From an uncultured bacterium (lineage in GTDB: Bacteria; Verrucomicrobiota; Lentisphaeria; Victivallales; UBA1829), in assembly GCA_902778895.1 (NCBI GenBank), contig CACYZF010000010.1, positions 174,484 through 238,483 of the forward strand: DNA of 64,000 bases, given 5' to 3'. Positions 31,477 through 40,289 of the stretch are shown piece after piece. The position numbers and the translations under genes are program-made. How positions within the stretch are numbered: the first letter of the stretch is position 1; every line of letters begins with the position of its first letter. Under the pieces are notes generated by a model, which was not told the origin of the DNA, made no database searches, and worked only from the letters and a program-made list of their open reading frames with translations.

Positions 31477-32760
31477 ATGAATGCCAAGTTACGCATCGTC
31501 ATCCCCGCGTCCGCCGCGGTCGCCACAATTCTCCTCACAGCCTGCGCCGACAAGCCCATCCGCGTCCCCGGCGGCACGTTCGTCGAAGAGCCCTACACGG
31601 GTGAGACCACCACGAAAACCCACACCGTCATCTCCAACGGCGAAGAAATCACCGACACCGAGGTCATCTTCATCGACGACGAAGTCCCGGTCGGCCCGGT
31701 CGAAGACAAACCGCAGGCAGGCCAGCAGGGCGGCGACGCCTCCGCACAGCAGGGCGGCACAACCGAACTCCAGCCCGTCGAACAGGATCAGCAGCAGACC
31801 GCGAAAAGCAACGCCCCCGAAGGCTCCGTGGAATACAAGGTAGTGAAGGGCGACACCCTGTGGGGCATCGGCATGGTCTACGGCGTTTCCGTGGCCCGCC
31901 TCGCCGAAATCAACGGCATCGACGAAAAGGCTCCGCTCAAGGTCGGCCAGGTCCTCATGATCCCGCCGGACGCCAAGAACGCCGTCGGCAAGCCCGTCGA
32001 GAAGAAACAGGAGAAGAAGCAGGAAACAAAACCCGCGACCACCTCCACCGCGACCACGACGAAGCCCGCCACAGCCACAAAGGCGCAGCCCGTCACGAAA
32101 GACGGGGAAACCCTCTACGTCGTGAAGAGCGGCGACAACCTCAGCATGATCGCGTACCGCCACCACGTGAAGCTCGCCGACCTCGTCGCGGCGAACAAGA
32201 TCGATCCGAAGGCCACGCTCCGCGTCGGCCAGACGCTTGTCATCCCGGCCGCCGGCGCCAAGGCCGCTTCCACCACGAAGACCGCCACGACCACCACGAA
32301 GACGGATTCCGGCACGAAGACCGCGACCACCACGAAGACCGATTCCGGCACGAAGACCGCCGCCACCACGTCCGCCACGACGAAGACCGATTCCGGCACG
32401 AAGACCGCGACCACCACGCCCGCCACACCCGCCACGACGACGAAGGGCGGCGAAGGCACGGGCGGGGTCGTCGAACCCATCGGCGGCTCCATGAGCGGCT
32501 CCGCGTCCGCCTCAACCTCGACGCCCGCGGCGACCACCACCACGAAGCCAACGGCAAGCTCCGCTTCCTCCGGTCTCGCGTCCGTCTCCGCGCTTGACGA
32601 CGCCGACGTCATCTCCGTACAGATCGACTCCGAGTCCACGCTCGAAGAAGTCGCGAACATCCACGACCGCAACCTCGAAGACCTGATCCGCCTGAACCCC
32701 GAGTTCAAGTCCGGACAGAAGATCCCCGCCGGAACGGCCGTCAAAATGCCGCTTTTCTGA
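31477..32760 (+). CDS. Lipoprotein with three LysM domains
   Basis: 427 residues. Signal peptide with lipobox LLTAC (Cys23), then an acidic Gln/Gly-rich stretch, LysM 1 at about 119-163 (YKVVKGDTLWGIG), LysM 2 at about 211-255 (YVVKSGDNLSMIA), a Thr/Lys/Ser-rich spacer, and a degenerate LysM 3 at about 377-425 (STLEEVANIHDRNLEDLI). LysM binds peptidoglycan or chitin, so this protein probably links the outer membrane to the cell wall. The spacer is built from TKTDSGTKTATT-type repeats; the 20-base unit starting GATTCCGG recurs at 32305, 32341 and 32389, so its length may vary between strains. GGAGG precedes the ATG and a good terminator follows. Confidence 0.88.
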   Translation: MNAKLRIVIPASAAVATILLTACADKPIRVPGGTFVEEPYTGETTTKTHTVISNGEEITDTEVIFIDDEVPVGPVEDKPQAGQQGGDASAQQGGTTELQPVEQDQQQTAKSNAPEGSVEYKVVKGDTLWGIGMVYGVSVARLAEINGIDEKAPLKVGQVLMIPPDAKNAVGKPVEKKQEKKQETKPATTSTATTTKPATATKAQPVTKDGETLYVVKSGDNLSMIAYRHHVKLADLVAANKIDPKATLRVGQTLVIPAAGAKAASTTKTATTTTKTDSGTKTATTTKTDSGTKTAATTSATTKTDSGTKTATTTPATPATTTKGGEGTGGVVEPIGGSMSGSASASTSTPAATTTTKPTASSASSGLASVSALDDADVISVQIDSESTLEEVANIHDRNLEDLIRLNPEFKSGQKIPAGTAVKMPLF

Positions 32761-32779
32761 GCGCAGGCCTCACGAATCC

Positions 32780-32814
32780 GCGATCCGCAAAATCTTTTGC
32801 GGGTCGCTTTTTTT
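32780..32814 (+). terminator. Terminator of the LysM lipoprotein gene
   Basis: GCGATCCGCAAAA pairs with TTTTGCGGGTCGC (32780-32807) with one wobble, followed by seven T. Confidence 0.75.
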
Positions 32815-32825
32815 AAGACTGTTTC

Positions 32826-34436
32826 ATGGCTGTCCCTCAAAACCGTTCACCCGTCCCGGCGCACTGGCGGATCCTTTTCGCCACGGCGCTTGTGCTGGCA
32901 TTCATGTTCGGCGGACTGCTGTTCGTGCGAAAGGACGCCGTGCCGCCGCGTGACGGCGCGGACAACGCCATGGACGCCCGGCTCCGGTTGCAAACCGCCG
33001 CCGTCGCATTCTCCTCCGGTAAGCTCGCACCGCGCGTGCTGATCCTGACCGACTGGCCGGAATTCTACCAGAAAAAAGACGCCCCGCACCCGGAATTCCG
33101 GTTCTTTCAGGGAAACGGCAAACATGAGGACGAAGCCTCTCCGGAAGTCTATTCCCCTCATGCCGACCTCGTCGTGATCGCACCGGCATCGGTCCCGGAA
33201 TTCGGCCTCGGCGGCCCGGGAAATGTTTTCACCCAGTTCCGGAACATTCATTCCTATGATCGCTTTCAACGCACGTTCAGGATGAAGAAACCCGATCCCG
33301 ACGCCGGTACGCTGGAACGCGCAGTGAAGAACAACGGAGCGGTTGTATCCAAATTCGACATCGTTCTGCTGGACTGCGCGTTCCCGGACCGTCTCTTCTC
33401 CCGGAAATCCCTGCTCTGGTCCTCCTCGTTCTTCAACATGATGAAAGAGGACGCCATGAACTCCGGCGGGGTCTTCGCGGTCGTCCTGCCGCCGGATCAG
33501 CCTGAGGTTTCCGCCTGCATCCTCGCGTTCCTGCGCCGTTCGTTCGGCAACGCGGGCGCGTTCTGCTTCGGGGACCGCGTGATCCTCGCATCCGGCCTGA
33601 ACGCCGAACCGGTCTTCGAGCTGGACAAACTGAGCGCCACGGCGGAACTCGCCGGATACTACGACGGCGGAAGCATCCCGGACAACGCCATCGGGCTGGT
33701 GCTGGAGGAGGATTACTCCGACTCGATCCCCGCCGGGCTGCTGGAAACCGCCCACGATATCGCGATCCCCGGCGTCTTCACATCGTTCCGTGCCGTCTTC
33801 GCCCGCGCGAAGTACGGGGCACAAGTAAAACGGTTCCTGCCGGACGGCTTCCCCGTTCAGACGATCTGCGCCTGGATCCTGGGGATCCTCCTCGCCGTCT
33901 ACCCGTTCCTGCGCTACTTCATCTCGTGGAAGCCCGTCCATAAGCAGGCGTTCCGCGCGTTCGAAGACATGTTCTACCTCACGGGCGTGCTCTCGCTGTT
34001 CATGCTGTTCCTCCATGAAAAGATCAGGATCGACGGCATATCGCTGCTGCTGTACCTTGTCATCATGGTATTGCTCTGGTATGACGAAGACTGGAAATGG
34101 AGCGAGAAATGGATCAAGGCCGTCGTGGAGAACCCCTTCGGGCGCTTCCTCATGTATCTGCTGGCGGCAGTTCTGTTCGGACTCGCGTTCTTCCGGGATT
34201 TTTCCGATCCGAGGGTCCTCAGCGCGAACGCTTTCTTCGCCGTGTTCTTCGCGGTCTGGCCGCTGCGCGCCCGCATGAAGGAGCCGGTCCAGCCCGGCCC
34301 GGCGATCCCGCTTGCATACGTGATCGGCGTGGCGGCTTCGCTGGCGCTGTTCGCCGTGAGCCTGTGCTTCCCGCTCGGCCCGGTCGTGTTCGCGGCGGTC
34401 GTCTGCGTGTACCGCCTCATCCTGCTGGACTGCTGA
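32826..34436 (+). CDS. Multi-pass membrane protein with a degenerate polyamine-synthase-like domain
   Basis: 536 residues. One N-terminal membrane helix (about 17-34), a soluble domain of about 300 residues, then six or seven helices from about 340 to the end. The soluble part has spermidine-synthase-like features: FDIVLLDCAFPDRLFSRKS resembles the D-x-PDP...LYS block, and FFNMMKEDAMNSGGVFAVVL the following L..GG motif. The N-terminal SAM-site glycines are not found, so catalysis is doubtful. Membrane-fused spermidine-synthase-like proteins are known in several phyla, but usually with the membrane part first. Its start has only a weak ribosome site. It ends 7 bp from the convergent methyltransferase gene. 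Confidence 0.55.
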   Translation: MAVPQNRSPVPAHWRILFATALVLAFMFGGLLFVRKDAVPPRDGADNAMDARLRLQTAAVAFSSGKLAPRVLILTDWPEFYQKKDAPHPEFRFFQGNGKHEDEASPEVYSPHADLVVIAPASVPEFGLGGPGNVFTQFRNIHSYDRFQRTFRMKKPDPDAGTLERAVKNNGAVVSKFDIVLLDCAFPDRLFSRKSLLWSSSFFNMMKEDAMNSGGVFAVVLPPDQPEVSACILAFLRRSFGNAGAFCFGDRVILASGLNAEPVFELDKLSATAELAGYYDGGSIPDNAIGLVLEEDYSDSIPAGLLETAHDIAIPGVFTSFRAVFARAKYGAQVKRFLPDGFPVQTICAWILGILLAVYPFLRYFISWKPVHKQAFRAFEDMFYLTGVLSLFMLFLHEKIRIDGISLLLYLVIMVLLWYDEDWKWSEKWIKAVVENPFGRFLMYLLAAVLFGLAFFRDFSDPRVLSANAFFAVFFAVWPLRARMKEPVQPGPAIPLAYVIGVAASLALFAVSLCFPLGPVVFAAVVCVYRLILLDC

Positions 34437-34443
34437 ACGACCT

Positions 34444-35067
34444 CTACTTGCGCCCGGCGGCGCACAGCCAGCGGTGTTCCGGCTCGAGCTCGACCGTCAC
34501 GTCGGCAAATCCCGCCTCGGTCATCAGTCCGCGCAGCTCGTCCAAGTCTGGGCAGCGCATCTTCAGATGCTCCACGATCGCACGCTGGCGTTCGTTCATC
34601 ATGCCGCCGACCATCTCCAGCGCGGTCATGAACCACCCGCCCGGCGCGAGCACGCGCCGAATCTCCTTCAATCCGGCGATCTGGTCCGGCCAGAAATACA
34701 GGCTCTCGACCGAAAACACCGTGTCAAATTCACCATCCCCGAACGGCAGGTCCGGCACGCCGCACAGGAGAAACCGCATCCGCCCGGACTTTACCAGCGC
34801 TTCGTTCAGCGCCGTCGCCGTCTCGACCGCGAGGGGGGAGATATCGCATCCGGTCAGCACGGCCTCCGGGCATCGCTCCGCCAGTTCGCGCAGCGCCGCA
34901 CCCGCGCCGCACCCCACGTCCAGCACGGACCGGCCGACGGGGATATGCGCGAAACCCCACGCCCGAAGCGGGCCGTGTTCGCGGTTCATGCGGAGGATCA
35001 TGTCGCGGCCCGCGGCGCCCGCGGGGCATCCTGCCGTTTCGACGTTCGAAAAATCCGGTTCGGTCAT
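34444..35067 (-). CDS. Class I SAM-dependent methyltransferase
   Basis: 207 residues from the ATG at 35067 (AAGGA upstream); a longer frame starts at 35109. Methyltransferase motif I is VLDVGCGAGAAL, followed by the acidic end of strand 2 in LTGCDISPLAV, motif II-like FDTVFSVESLYFWPD and post-motif LAPGGWFMTALEM. The substrate is unknown; the fold fits small-molecule methyltransferases of the UbiE/Methyltransf_11 type. A single gene read toward the membrane protein before it, divergent from the small basic protein and lpxA. Confidence 0.85.
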   Translation of the reverse strand: MTEPDFSNVETAGCPAGAAGRDMILRMNREHGPLRAWGFAHIPVGRSVLDVGCGAGAALRELAERCPEAVLTGCDISPLAVETATALNEALVKSGRMRFLLCGVPDLPFGDGEFDTVFSVESLYFWPDQIAGLKEIRRVLAPGGWFMTALEMVGGMMNERQRAIVEHLKMRCPDLDELRGLMTEAGFADVTVELEPEHRWLCAAGRK

Positions 35068-35190
35068 ATCGTACGGTCCTTGTCGGTTGAATTTGAGTTC
35101 GGAGAGCAAATAAGATAGAACCTGACGGTGCGGAATTCAAGAGCGGAAGCGGAAAAAACGTGTTTTTGGCGTGTTTTTTCGGAATCGCGT

Positions 35191-35218
35191 TTGAAAATGC
35201 CGGAATTTGTGCTATCTT
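35191..35218 (+). promoter_or_regulatory. Promoter of the small basic protein and lpxA
   Basis: -35 TTGAAA (35191-35196), 16-bp spacer, -10 TATCTT (35213-35218). Confidence 0.55.
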
Positions 35219-35271
35219 TTATGGATATATTTTTGTACGCGAACCAAATCCAACAATCATGGAGAACCACA

Positions 35272-35379
35272 ATGGGAAGACAGTATAACAAGCACGAGAA
35301 ACAGGCCCGCCGCAAACAGTACCTCAAGCGCGTCAAACTCCGCGTCAAAGAGGCGATCAAGGCCGCCAAGAAGAAATAA
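35272..35379 (+). CDS. Very small basic protein (35 residues)
   Basis: Starts MGRQYNKHEKQARRKQ and ends in AAKKK; about 15 of 35 residues are Lys or Arg, so it should bind RNA or DNA. GGAGA sits eight bases before the ATG, and a promoter lies 54 bp upstream, so it is a real gene despite its size. The composition resembles ribosome-associated small basic proteins, but I cannot name the family. It precedes lpxA by 32 bp on the same transcript. The longer frame upstream (from 35128) overlaps the promoter and is not used. Confidence 0.65.
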   Translation: MGRQYNKHEKQARRKQYLKRVKLRVKEAIKAAKKK

Positions 35380-35411
35380 TCCGAGTTCAATTTCCAACCG
35401 GATGACCTGAC

Positions 35412-36212
35412 ATGGCGCAGATCCACCAGACCGCCATCATCGGAAACGACGTCGAGCTTGCCGACTCCGTTTTCGTCGGCCCGTACTGCATCATCGAAGA
35501 CCACGTGAAGATCGGCGAGAATACCCGCCTGATCGCGCAGTGCCACATCTACTCGAACACCACCATCGGCGCGGGCAACACCATTTTCCCGTTCGCCTCG
35601 CTCGGCGGCGCGCCCAACGACATCAGCTACGACCCGTCCCAGGGTGATTCCTTCACCCGGATCGGCGACGACAACATCATCCGCGAGGGCGTGTCCATTC
35701 ACCGCGGCGCGCATCCCGGCACGGAGACGGTCGTCGGAAGCCACGGCTTCTTCATGGGCAACGCCCACATGGCGCACAACACCGTGATCGGAGACCACGT
35801 CATCATGGCGCTCGGCGCGCTTGCCGCGGGCTACGTCCAGATCGGCGACCGCGCATTCATCTCCGGCAACGTCTGCATCCACCAGTTCGTCCGCGTGGGA
35901 CGCTACGCCATGATCTCCGGCGGTTCCGCCATTTCCATGGACCTGCCGCCCTTCATGATCGGCGACGGCCGCAACGGCGGCGTCCGCAGCTTCAACAAGG
36001 TCGCCCTGGAGCGCGCCGGATACTCCAAGGAGGACATCCGCACGATCCACAAGATGTACGACATCGCGTTCCGCCGCGGCCTCAACATGAAGAACGCGCT
36101 GGAAGAAATCGAAACCACCCTGCCCCAGATTCCGGAAGTCAAGGAATTCGTCGAATTCGTGCGCTCCGCGAAACGGGGCGTCCTGAGCGGGGGCAGCACC
36201 CGCCGCGCATAA
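35412..36212 (+). CDS. lpxA: UDP-N-acetylglucosamine acyltransferase LpxA
   Basis: 266 residues: a left-handed beta-helix of hexapeptide repeats (for example IGNDVE, VGPYCI, IGENTR, IGAGNT) and a C-terminal helical domain. The catalytic base is His122 in GNAHMAHN, matching E. coli His125; the C-terminal SFNKVALERAGYSKEDIRTI is also typical. It transfers a hydroxyacyl chain from ACP to UDP-GlcNAc, the first step of lipid A synthesis, and so shows that the organism makes an LPS-type outer membrane. No other lpx gene is adjacent; lpxK is 14 kb away. A hairpin (36227-36245) and a terminator follow. Confidence 0.95.
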   Translation: MAQIHQTAIIGNDVELADSVFVGPYCIIEDHVKIGENTRLIAQCHIYSNTTIGAGNTIFPFASLGGAPNDISYDPSQGDSFTRIGDDNIIREGVSIHRGAHPGTETVVGSHGFFMGNAHMAHNTVIGDHVIMALGALAAGYVQIGDRAFISGNVCIHQFVRVGRYAMISGGSAISMDLPPFMIGDGRNGGVRSFNKVALERAGYSKEDIRTIHKMYDIAFRRGLNMKNALEEIETTLPQIPEVKEFVEFVRSAKRGVLSGGSTRRA

Positions 36213-36226
36213 ATCAATCGAACGTC

Positions 36227-36303
36227 CGGCGGGCTTTCCCCGCCGCCGACGCGAAAGAAACGGCACGTATCGCAAATCTGTGATGCGTGCCGCGACTGTT
36301 TTT
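36227..36303 (+). terminator. Hairpin and terminator after lpxA
   Basis: Perfect 7-bp stem CGGCGGG-CTTTC-CCCGCCG (36227-36245), then a 10-bp stem with one wobble (36262-36271 with 36282-36291) followed by TTTTT at 36299-36303. Confidence 0.55.
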
Positions 36304-36330
36304 AAATCCCGGAAATGTACAGCTTCCGAC

Positions 36331-36359
36331 TTGTAAAATTAGGAAGAGTGTAGTATATT
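36331..36359 (+). promoter_or_regulatory. Promoter of the LRR protein gene
   Basis: -35 TTGTAA (36331-36336), 17-bp spacer, -10 TATATT (36354-36359). Confidence 0.5.
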
Positions 36360-36402
36360 CTGACTACAAACAGGAACCAACGATCAGAAAGGCTTCACGA
36401 TC

Positions 36403-38061
36403 GTGAAAAATAAAGCGGACAATCAGGTAAAATCTCCGGCGGAGGACAGCGCGCCGCGCGACTCGCTCATCGACAGGATCAGGCCGTTCATTCTGGTCTT
36501 TCTGCTGGTGCTCCTGCCCATCGCGCTGTTTCACGCGTTCAAGGAGTACATGTACGTCTGCCGGATTCCGGCGGGGACCAAGGTCGTCGACAAGTCCATG
36601 GTCCGTCAGCGTTCGCGTCTGGGGGAATACCTTTACAGTTCGGGGTTCATCAAAAAATGGAACTGCGAATGGATCGTCCCGTATCTTGATTATCGGCATT
36701 ATGTCATCCCGGACGGCGTGGAGGAGATCAGAGACGGGGCGTTTTTTCAATGCGATAATCTCCGCAGCGTCCGTATCTCCGGTAGCGTGAAGAGGATCGG
36801 CTTCGAGGCGTTCTCATCGTGCTACAAGCTGGAGGAGATCGTCATCCCGGGCAGCGTGAAGACGATCGGCAACAGAGCGTTCTCAAGTAATCCCGGCCTG
36901 AGGGCGATCGTCATCCGGGACGGCGTGGAGACGATCGGTCCCGGCGCATTCTCGATCTGCGTGAACCTGACCTCCGTCCGCATCCCGGACAGCGTTCGGG
37001 AGATCGGGAAAACGGCGTTCCAGGATGACAGAGCCCTGCGTCATGTGGACATTTCCGACAAGGTGCAAAAGATCGAAGATGGAGCGTTCAGCGACTGCAC
37101 CGCCCTGAAGGAAATACGGCTCCCCGCCGGGATCGCCGGAACGGGACCGGGCTTGGGCAATAGGGTGTTCACAAGATGCACCGCCCTGCAGAAAGTCACG
37201 CTCCCGGAGGGCATCCGTGCGATCGGGGAATCGGCATTTCAGGATTGTTCCGCCCTGTGCGAAATCAACATCCCGGACAGCGTGACCTCGATCGGCCCGC
37301 TCGCGTTCCAGGGCTGCAGCAGCCTGCCGCCCGTTACGCTCGGCAAACAGGTCACGGACATCGGCGGCGGAGCGTTCGCCGGGACCGGCTGCCGCCTCAC
37401 TGTGCCGGACGACCACCCGACGATCCGGCTCGAGGACGGGATTCTTTATTCAAAGGACCATTCCGAGCTCATTTCCTGCGTTTCCGTGCCGGACGGCCCG
37501 TGCATTGTGGCTCCGGGGACGTCGATCATCCGGCAGGGCGCGTTTTACGGCTGCAAGAACCTGACGGAAATCCGTCTGCCGGAGGGGCTGGAGACCATTC
37601 CCGACAACGCGTTCCGGTACTGCACCGGGCTGAAGCGCATCAAACTGCCGGACTCCCTGAAAAAAATCGGCTACAGGGCGTTTTACGCCTGCTTCGAGCT
37701 GGAGGAGATCGCGATCCCGCCGAACGTGACGGAAGTAGGGGATGGCGCGTTCATCGAGTGCAGAAGCCTGAAACGCGCCTCGCTTTCGGCGAAAATGGGC
37801 AGGATCCCGAAGGAAATGTTCTCCCACTGCCGAAGCATGACGGAGGTCGTGATCCCGGAGGGCATCACAAAGATCGATGATTTAGCGTTTGGACACTGCG
37901 CCGCTTTGAAACACGTTGCATTCCCGGACAGCCTGGAAACCATCTCCCCGGGCGCTTTCCCTTATCCGAACTTTCTCAATTCCCTGGATCAGGAAACCAA
38001 GGAACGGATCGATCAACTGACCCCGAAGCCGCCTCCGGGTACTCGGCGCATGCGGGAATGA
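36403..38061 (+). CDS. Membrane-anchored BspA-type leucine-rich-repeat protein
   Basis: 552 residues, GTG start with AAAGG upstream. A single membrane helix at about 26-44 (ILVFLLVLLPIALFHAF) anchors the N-terminus; residues 95-540 consist of about 18 LRR_5 (BspA) units of some 23 residues, with the pattern I-x-I-P-D-S-V-x-x-I-G-x-x-A-F-x-x-C. Such repeats form a solenoid that binds host or matrix proteins in Treponema and Bacteroidetes. With the helix acting as an uncleaved anchor the repeats would face the periplasm. The protein ends in a Pro/Arg-rich tail. It has its own promoter and converges on the Sel1 lipoprotein gene, 25 bp away. Confidence 0.85.
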   Translation: MKNKADNQVKSPAEDSAPRDSLIDRIRPFILVFLLVLLPIALFHAFKEYMYVCRIPAGTKVVDKSMVRQRSRLGEYLYSSGFIKKWNCEWIVPYLDYRHYVIPDGVEEIRDGAFFQCDNLRSVRISGSVKRIGFEAFSSCYKLEEIVIPGSVKTIGNRAFSSNPGLRAIVIRDGVETIGPGAFSICVNLTSVRIPDSVREIGKTAFQDDRALRHVDISDKVQKIEDGAFSDCTALKEIRLPAGIAGTGPGLGNRVFTRCTALQKVTLPEGIRAIGESAFQDCSALCEINIPDSVTSIGPLAFQGCSSLPPVTLGKQVTDIGGGAFAGTGCRLTVPDDHPTIRLEDGILYSKDHSELISCVSVPDGPCIVAPGTSIIRQGAFYGCKNLTEIRLPEGLETIPDNAFRYCTGLKRIKLPDSLKKIGYRAFYACFELEEIAIPPNVTEVGDGAFIECRSLKRASLSAKMGRIPKEMFSHCRSMTEVVIPEGITKIDDLAFGHCAALKHVAFPDSLETISPGAFPYPNFLNSLDQETKERIDQLTPKPPPGTRRMRE

Positions 38062-38086
38062 GCGGTATCCACCTTCCCTGCCGTAC

Positions 38087-39055
38087 TCATTCAAATATAG
38101 CGGGGAACATGGCGATAAACAGCATGATCAGCAAAGCGGAGTAAATGAAGCAGGGGATGAGATAGATCATGCTGATATTACGGACGATCCTGAACCCGTG
38201 CGTCCTGCGGAAATCGGGCGCATAAAGTGCCGCCAGCGTAATAATGAACCACAAAATCTCAAGGAACGGATAGAAGATAAAGAAGACTACCTGACCGGCC
38301 GTTCTGTCGGCGATGCTGGCCAAAAAAACAATTCCCCATCGGACCACAAGTTCATGGAGAAGAATCAGGACGATCATAGCCTTCAGCGTCTGCCGTATGG
38401 ACTGGTTCCGGAGCGGCCATCTCCGGACACGATGCCGGAGTCTCAGCAGGGCGACAATGGAATAAATGCCGAAGAGGCTGAAAAAGCCGTACAGGATATA
38501 AACCGGCGCCTCGATCCCGTCTTTTCTCGGCTCCGTCGCCATATCCTCGACGGCGCCTTTCAGACATTCCGTTTTCATCTCCCGGATGGTATCCTCGTCT
38601 CCCCGTTCCAGCATCGCCTCCAGTTTGTCCATGTCCAGCCCGGTTCCCAACGTCATGTTCTGCCGTTCGTTCCCCGTTCTGATCCATTCCAGGGCTTTTT
38701 CCTTGCTTGCCTCGACGCCGTCGCCGGTCGCATAGCGGAGCGCGAGCACATACGGCGCGTCTTCATGTCTCTGGTCGGCGGCTATGCGGAACCATTTCAT
38801 GGATTCCGCATCGTTTTTCCCGACGCCGTCGTCCTGCCAATAGCAGACGCCGAGGTTGAACTGAGCCACCCGGGATTCGTATGGATCGCTGCTTTTCGCG
38901 GCTTTGGCGAAGTATTTCACCGCCGCCCGATAGTCTTTCTCCCTGTAGGCGGCCCGCCCTTTTTCCAGATCGCTCTTGCATCCGGTGAAAAAAGCCACGC
39001 TCAAACAAACGGCGGCGAGGAGAAAAAACAATCCGCGGACGATTCGTGACGACAT
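38087..39055 (-). CDS. Sel1-repeat lipoprotein with C-terminal membrane helices
   Basis: 322 residues. Signal peptide with lipobox FFTGC (Cys26), then TPR/Sel1 units from about 30 to 130 (GRAAYREKDYRAAVKYF, AQFNLGVCYWQDDGVG, APYVLALRYATGDGVE), a short linker, and four hydrophobic helices (about 180-320). A lipoprotein signal combined with four membrane helices is unusual and suggests that Cys26 is modified in an inner-membrane protein. Function unknown. A strong promoter (39112-39140) precedes it. The other Sel1 lipoprotein in the window (8701-10092) has no such membrane part. Confidence 0.72.
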   Translation of the reverse strand: MSSRIVRGLFFLLAAVCLSVAFFTGCKSDLEKGRAAYREKDYRAAVKYFAKAAKSSDPYESRVAQFNLGVCYWQDDGVGKNDAESMKWFRIAADQRHEDAPYVLALRYATGDGVEASKEKALEWIRTGNERQNMTLGTGLDMDKLEAMLERGDEDTIREMKTECLKGAVEDMATEPRKDGIEAPVYILYGFFSLFGIYSIVALLRLRHRVRRWPLRNQSIRQTLKAMIVLILLHELVVRWGIVFLASIADRTAGQVVFFIFYPFLEILWFIITLAALYAPDFRRTHGFRIVRNISMIYLIPCFIYSALLIMLFIAMFPAIFE

Positions 39056-39111
39056 GGTTCGATTCCTTTTGGGTATAGCTGAAAGATGGAAGGATCCGTG
39101 AGGTTATAAGA

Positions 39112-39140
39112 ATAATACACCCGTTTACGCAAAAATGCAA
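39112..39140 (-). promoter_or_regulatory. Promoter of the Sel1/membrane lipoprotein gene
   Basis: Minus strand -35 TTGCAT (39140-39135), 17-bp spacer, -10 TATTAT (39117-39112). Confidence 0.65.
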
Positions 39141-39224
39141 GCGAAAAAGAGAAAACGGCGCAAAACAGGTCTTATAGGACATATAGGACTTATAGGTCTT
39201 ATGTTCTTGAAAAATTGAAGAAGC

Positions 39225-39887
39225 TCAGAACTGGAATTCGCCCTGGACGGTGTCGGGCGGGTTCAGGATGGAGCGGACGGGCTCGAACGTCTTCCGGTGG
39301 AGCGGGCACGGGCCGTATTTGCGGATGAGGTCCGTGTGGAGTCTGGTGCAGTAGCCCTTGTGGACCTCGAACCGATACTGCGGATACTGTTTCGCCGCCT
39401 CGAACATGAAGAGGTCGCGGGAGGTCTTGGCGAGGATGCTCGCGGCGGCGATGCTGGCGGACTTCGCGTCGCCCTTCACGATGTTTTCCGAGGGGACGGG
39501 CAGTCCCTGCACCGGATTGCCGTCGACGAGCACGAAATCGGCGGGACGCGGCAGCCCCAGGACGGCGCGGCGCATGGCAAGCCAGGTGGCGCGCAGGATG
39601 TCCGTGCGGTCGATCTCGTCCTGATCGACCATGGCGACCGCCGTGAGCGCGGAGGGTTCGGCGAGGATCGCCTCGCGCAGCTCCATGCGCTGTTTGTGCG
39701 TGAGCTGCTTGGAGTCGTTGACTCCGGCGGGGATGCGGCTCCGGTCAGTGAAAATGACCGCCGCGGCGCAGACCGGTCCGGCGCAGCAGCCGCGCCCGGC
39801 CTCGTCGACCCCGGCGATAAAAGAAAACTCCCCGTCCCACTTGAGCTCGTGGACGAGGAGTTCGGAATTTCCGGGAAGATAATCCAT
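39225..39887 (-). CDS. rnhB: Ribonuclease HII
   Basis: 220 residues. It removes ribonucleotides misplaced in DNA and helps clear primers. The four acidic catalytic residues fit Asp28 and Glu29 (GVDEAGRG), Asp122 (LVDGNP) and Asp140 (VKGDAKS); GVNDSKQL is also typical. It is the last gene of the rpsP operon, 6 bp after rplS, as in many bacteria. The ribosome site is weak, so translation may be coupled to rplS. The C-terminus ends in QGEFQF, which resembles the end of the 5'-3' exonuclease (QMEFDF) and may be a sliding-clamp peptide. Confidence 0.95.
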   Translation of the reverse strand: MDYLPGNSELLVHELKWDGEFSFIAGVDEAGRGCCAGPVCAAAVIFTDRSRIPAGVNDSKQLTHKQRMELREAILAEPSALTAVAMVDQDEIDRTDILRATWLAMRRAVLGLPRPADFVLVDGNPVQGLPVPSENIVKGDAKSASIAAASILAKTSRDLFMFEAAKQYPQYRFEVHKGYCTRLHTDLIRKYGPCPLHRKTFEPVRSILNPPDTVQGEFQF

Positions 39888-39893
39888 GCAGGA

Positions 39894-40271
39894 TTACTTC
39901 GCGGCTTCGGCGGACGCCGCGGGTCCGAAGTACTTTTTCTCTTTGACGCGGGCGGCTTTGCCGATCTTCTCGCGCAGGTAGTAGAGTTTCGCGCGGCGGA
40001 CATGGCCGTGACGCTCCACGGTGATCGCGTCGATGCGCGGGCTGTGGATCGGGAACACGCGTTCCACGCCGTAGCCGTTCTGGAAGCGGCGGACGGTGAA
40101 CGTTTCGCGGATGCCGGAATTCTTGCGGGCGATGACGACGCCGGTGAAATTCTGGATGCGTTCGGTGGTGCCTTCAATGATCTTGGTGGAAACCTTGACG
40201 GTGTCCCCGATATTGAAGTCAGGCACAGAAGCCTTGCACTGCGCCTTTTCGATCTTGTCAATGATGCTCAT
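39894..40271 (-). CDS. rplS: 50S ribosomal protein L19
   Basis: 125 residues. The ATG at 40271 is chosen because GGAGGT lies just before it; the in-frame ATG five codons earlier overlaps that site. Signatures: [48 protein letters not shown] and [10 protein letters not shown]19 sits at the 30S-50S interface. The Ala/Glu-rich C-terminal tail of about ten residues is an extension. Fourth gene of the rpsP operon. Confidence 0.96.
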   Translation of the reverse strand: MSIIDKIEKAQCKASVPDFNIGDTVKVSTKIIEGTTERIQNFTGVVIARKNSGIRETFTVRRFQNGYGVERVFPIHSPRIDAITVERHGHVRRAKLYYLREKIGKAARVKEKKYFGPAASAEAAK

Positions 40272-40289
40272 GGTTGTTACCTCCATATG

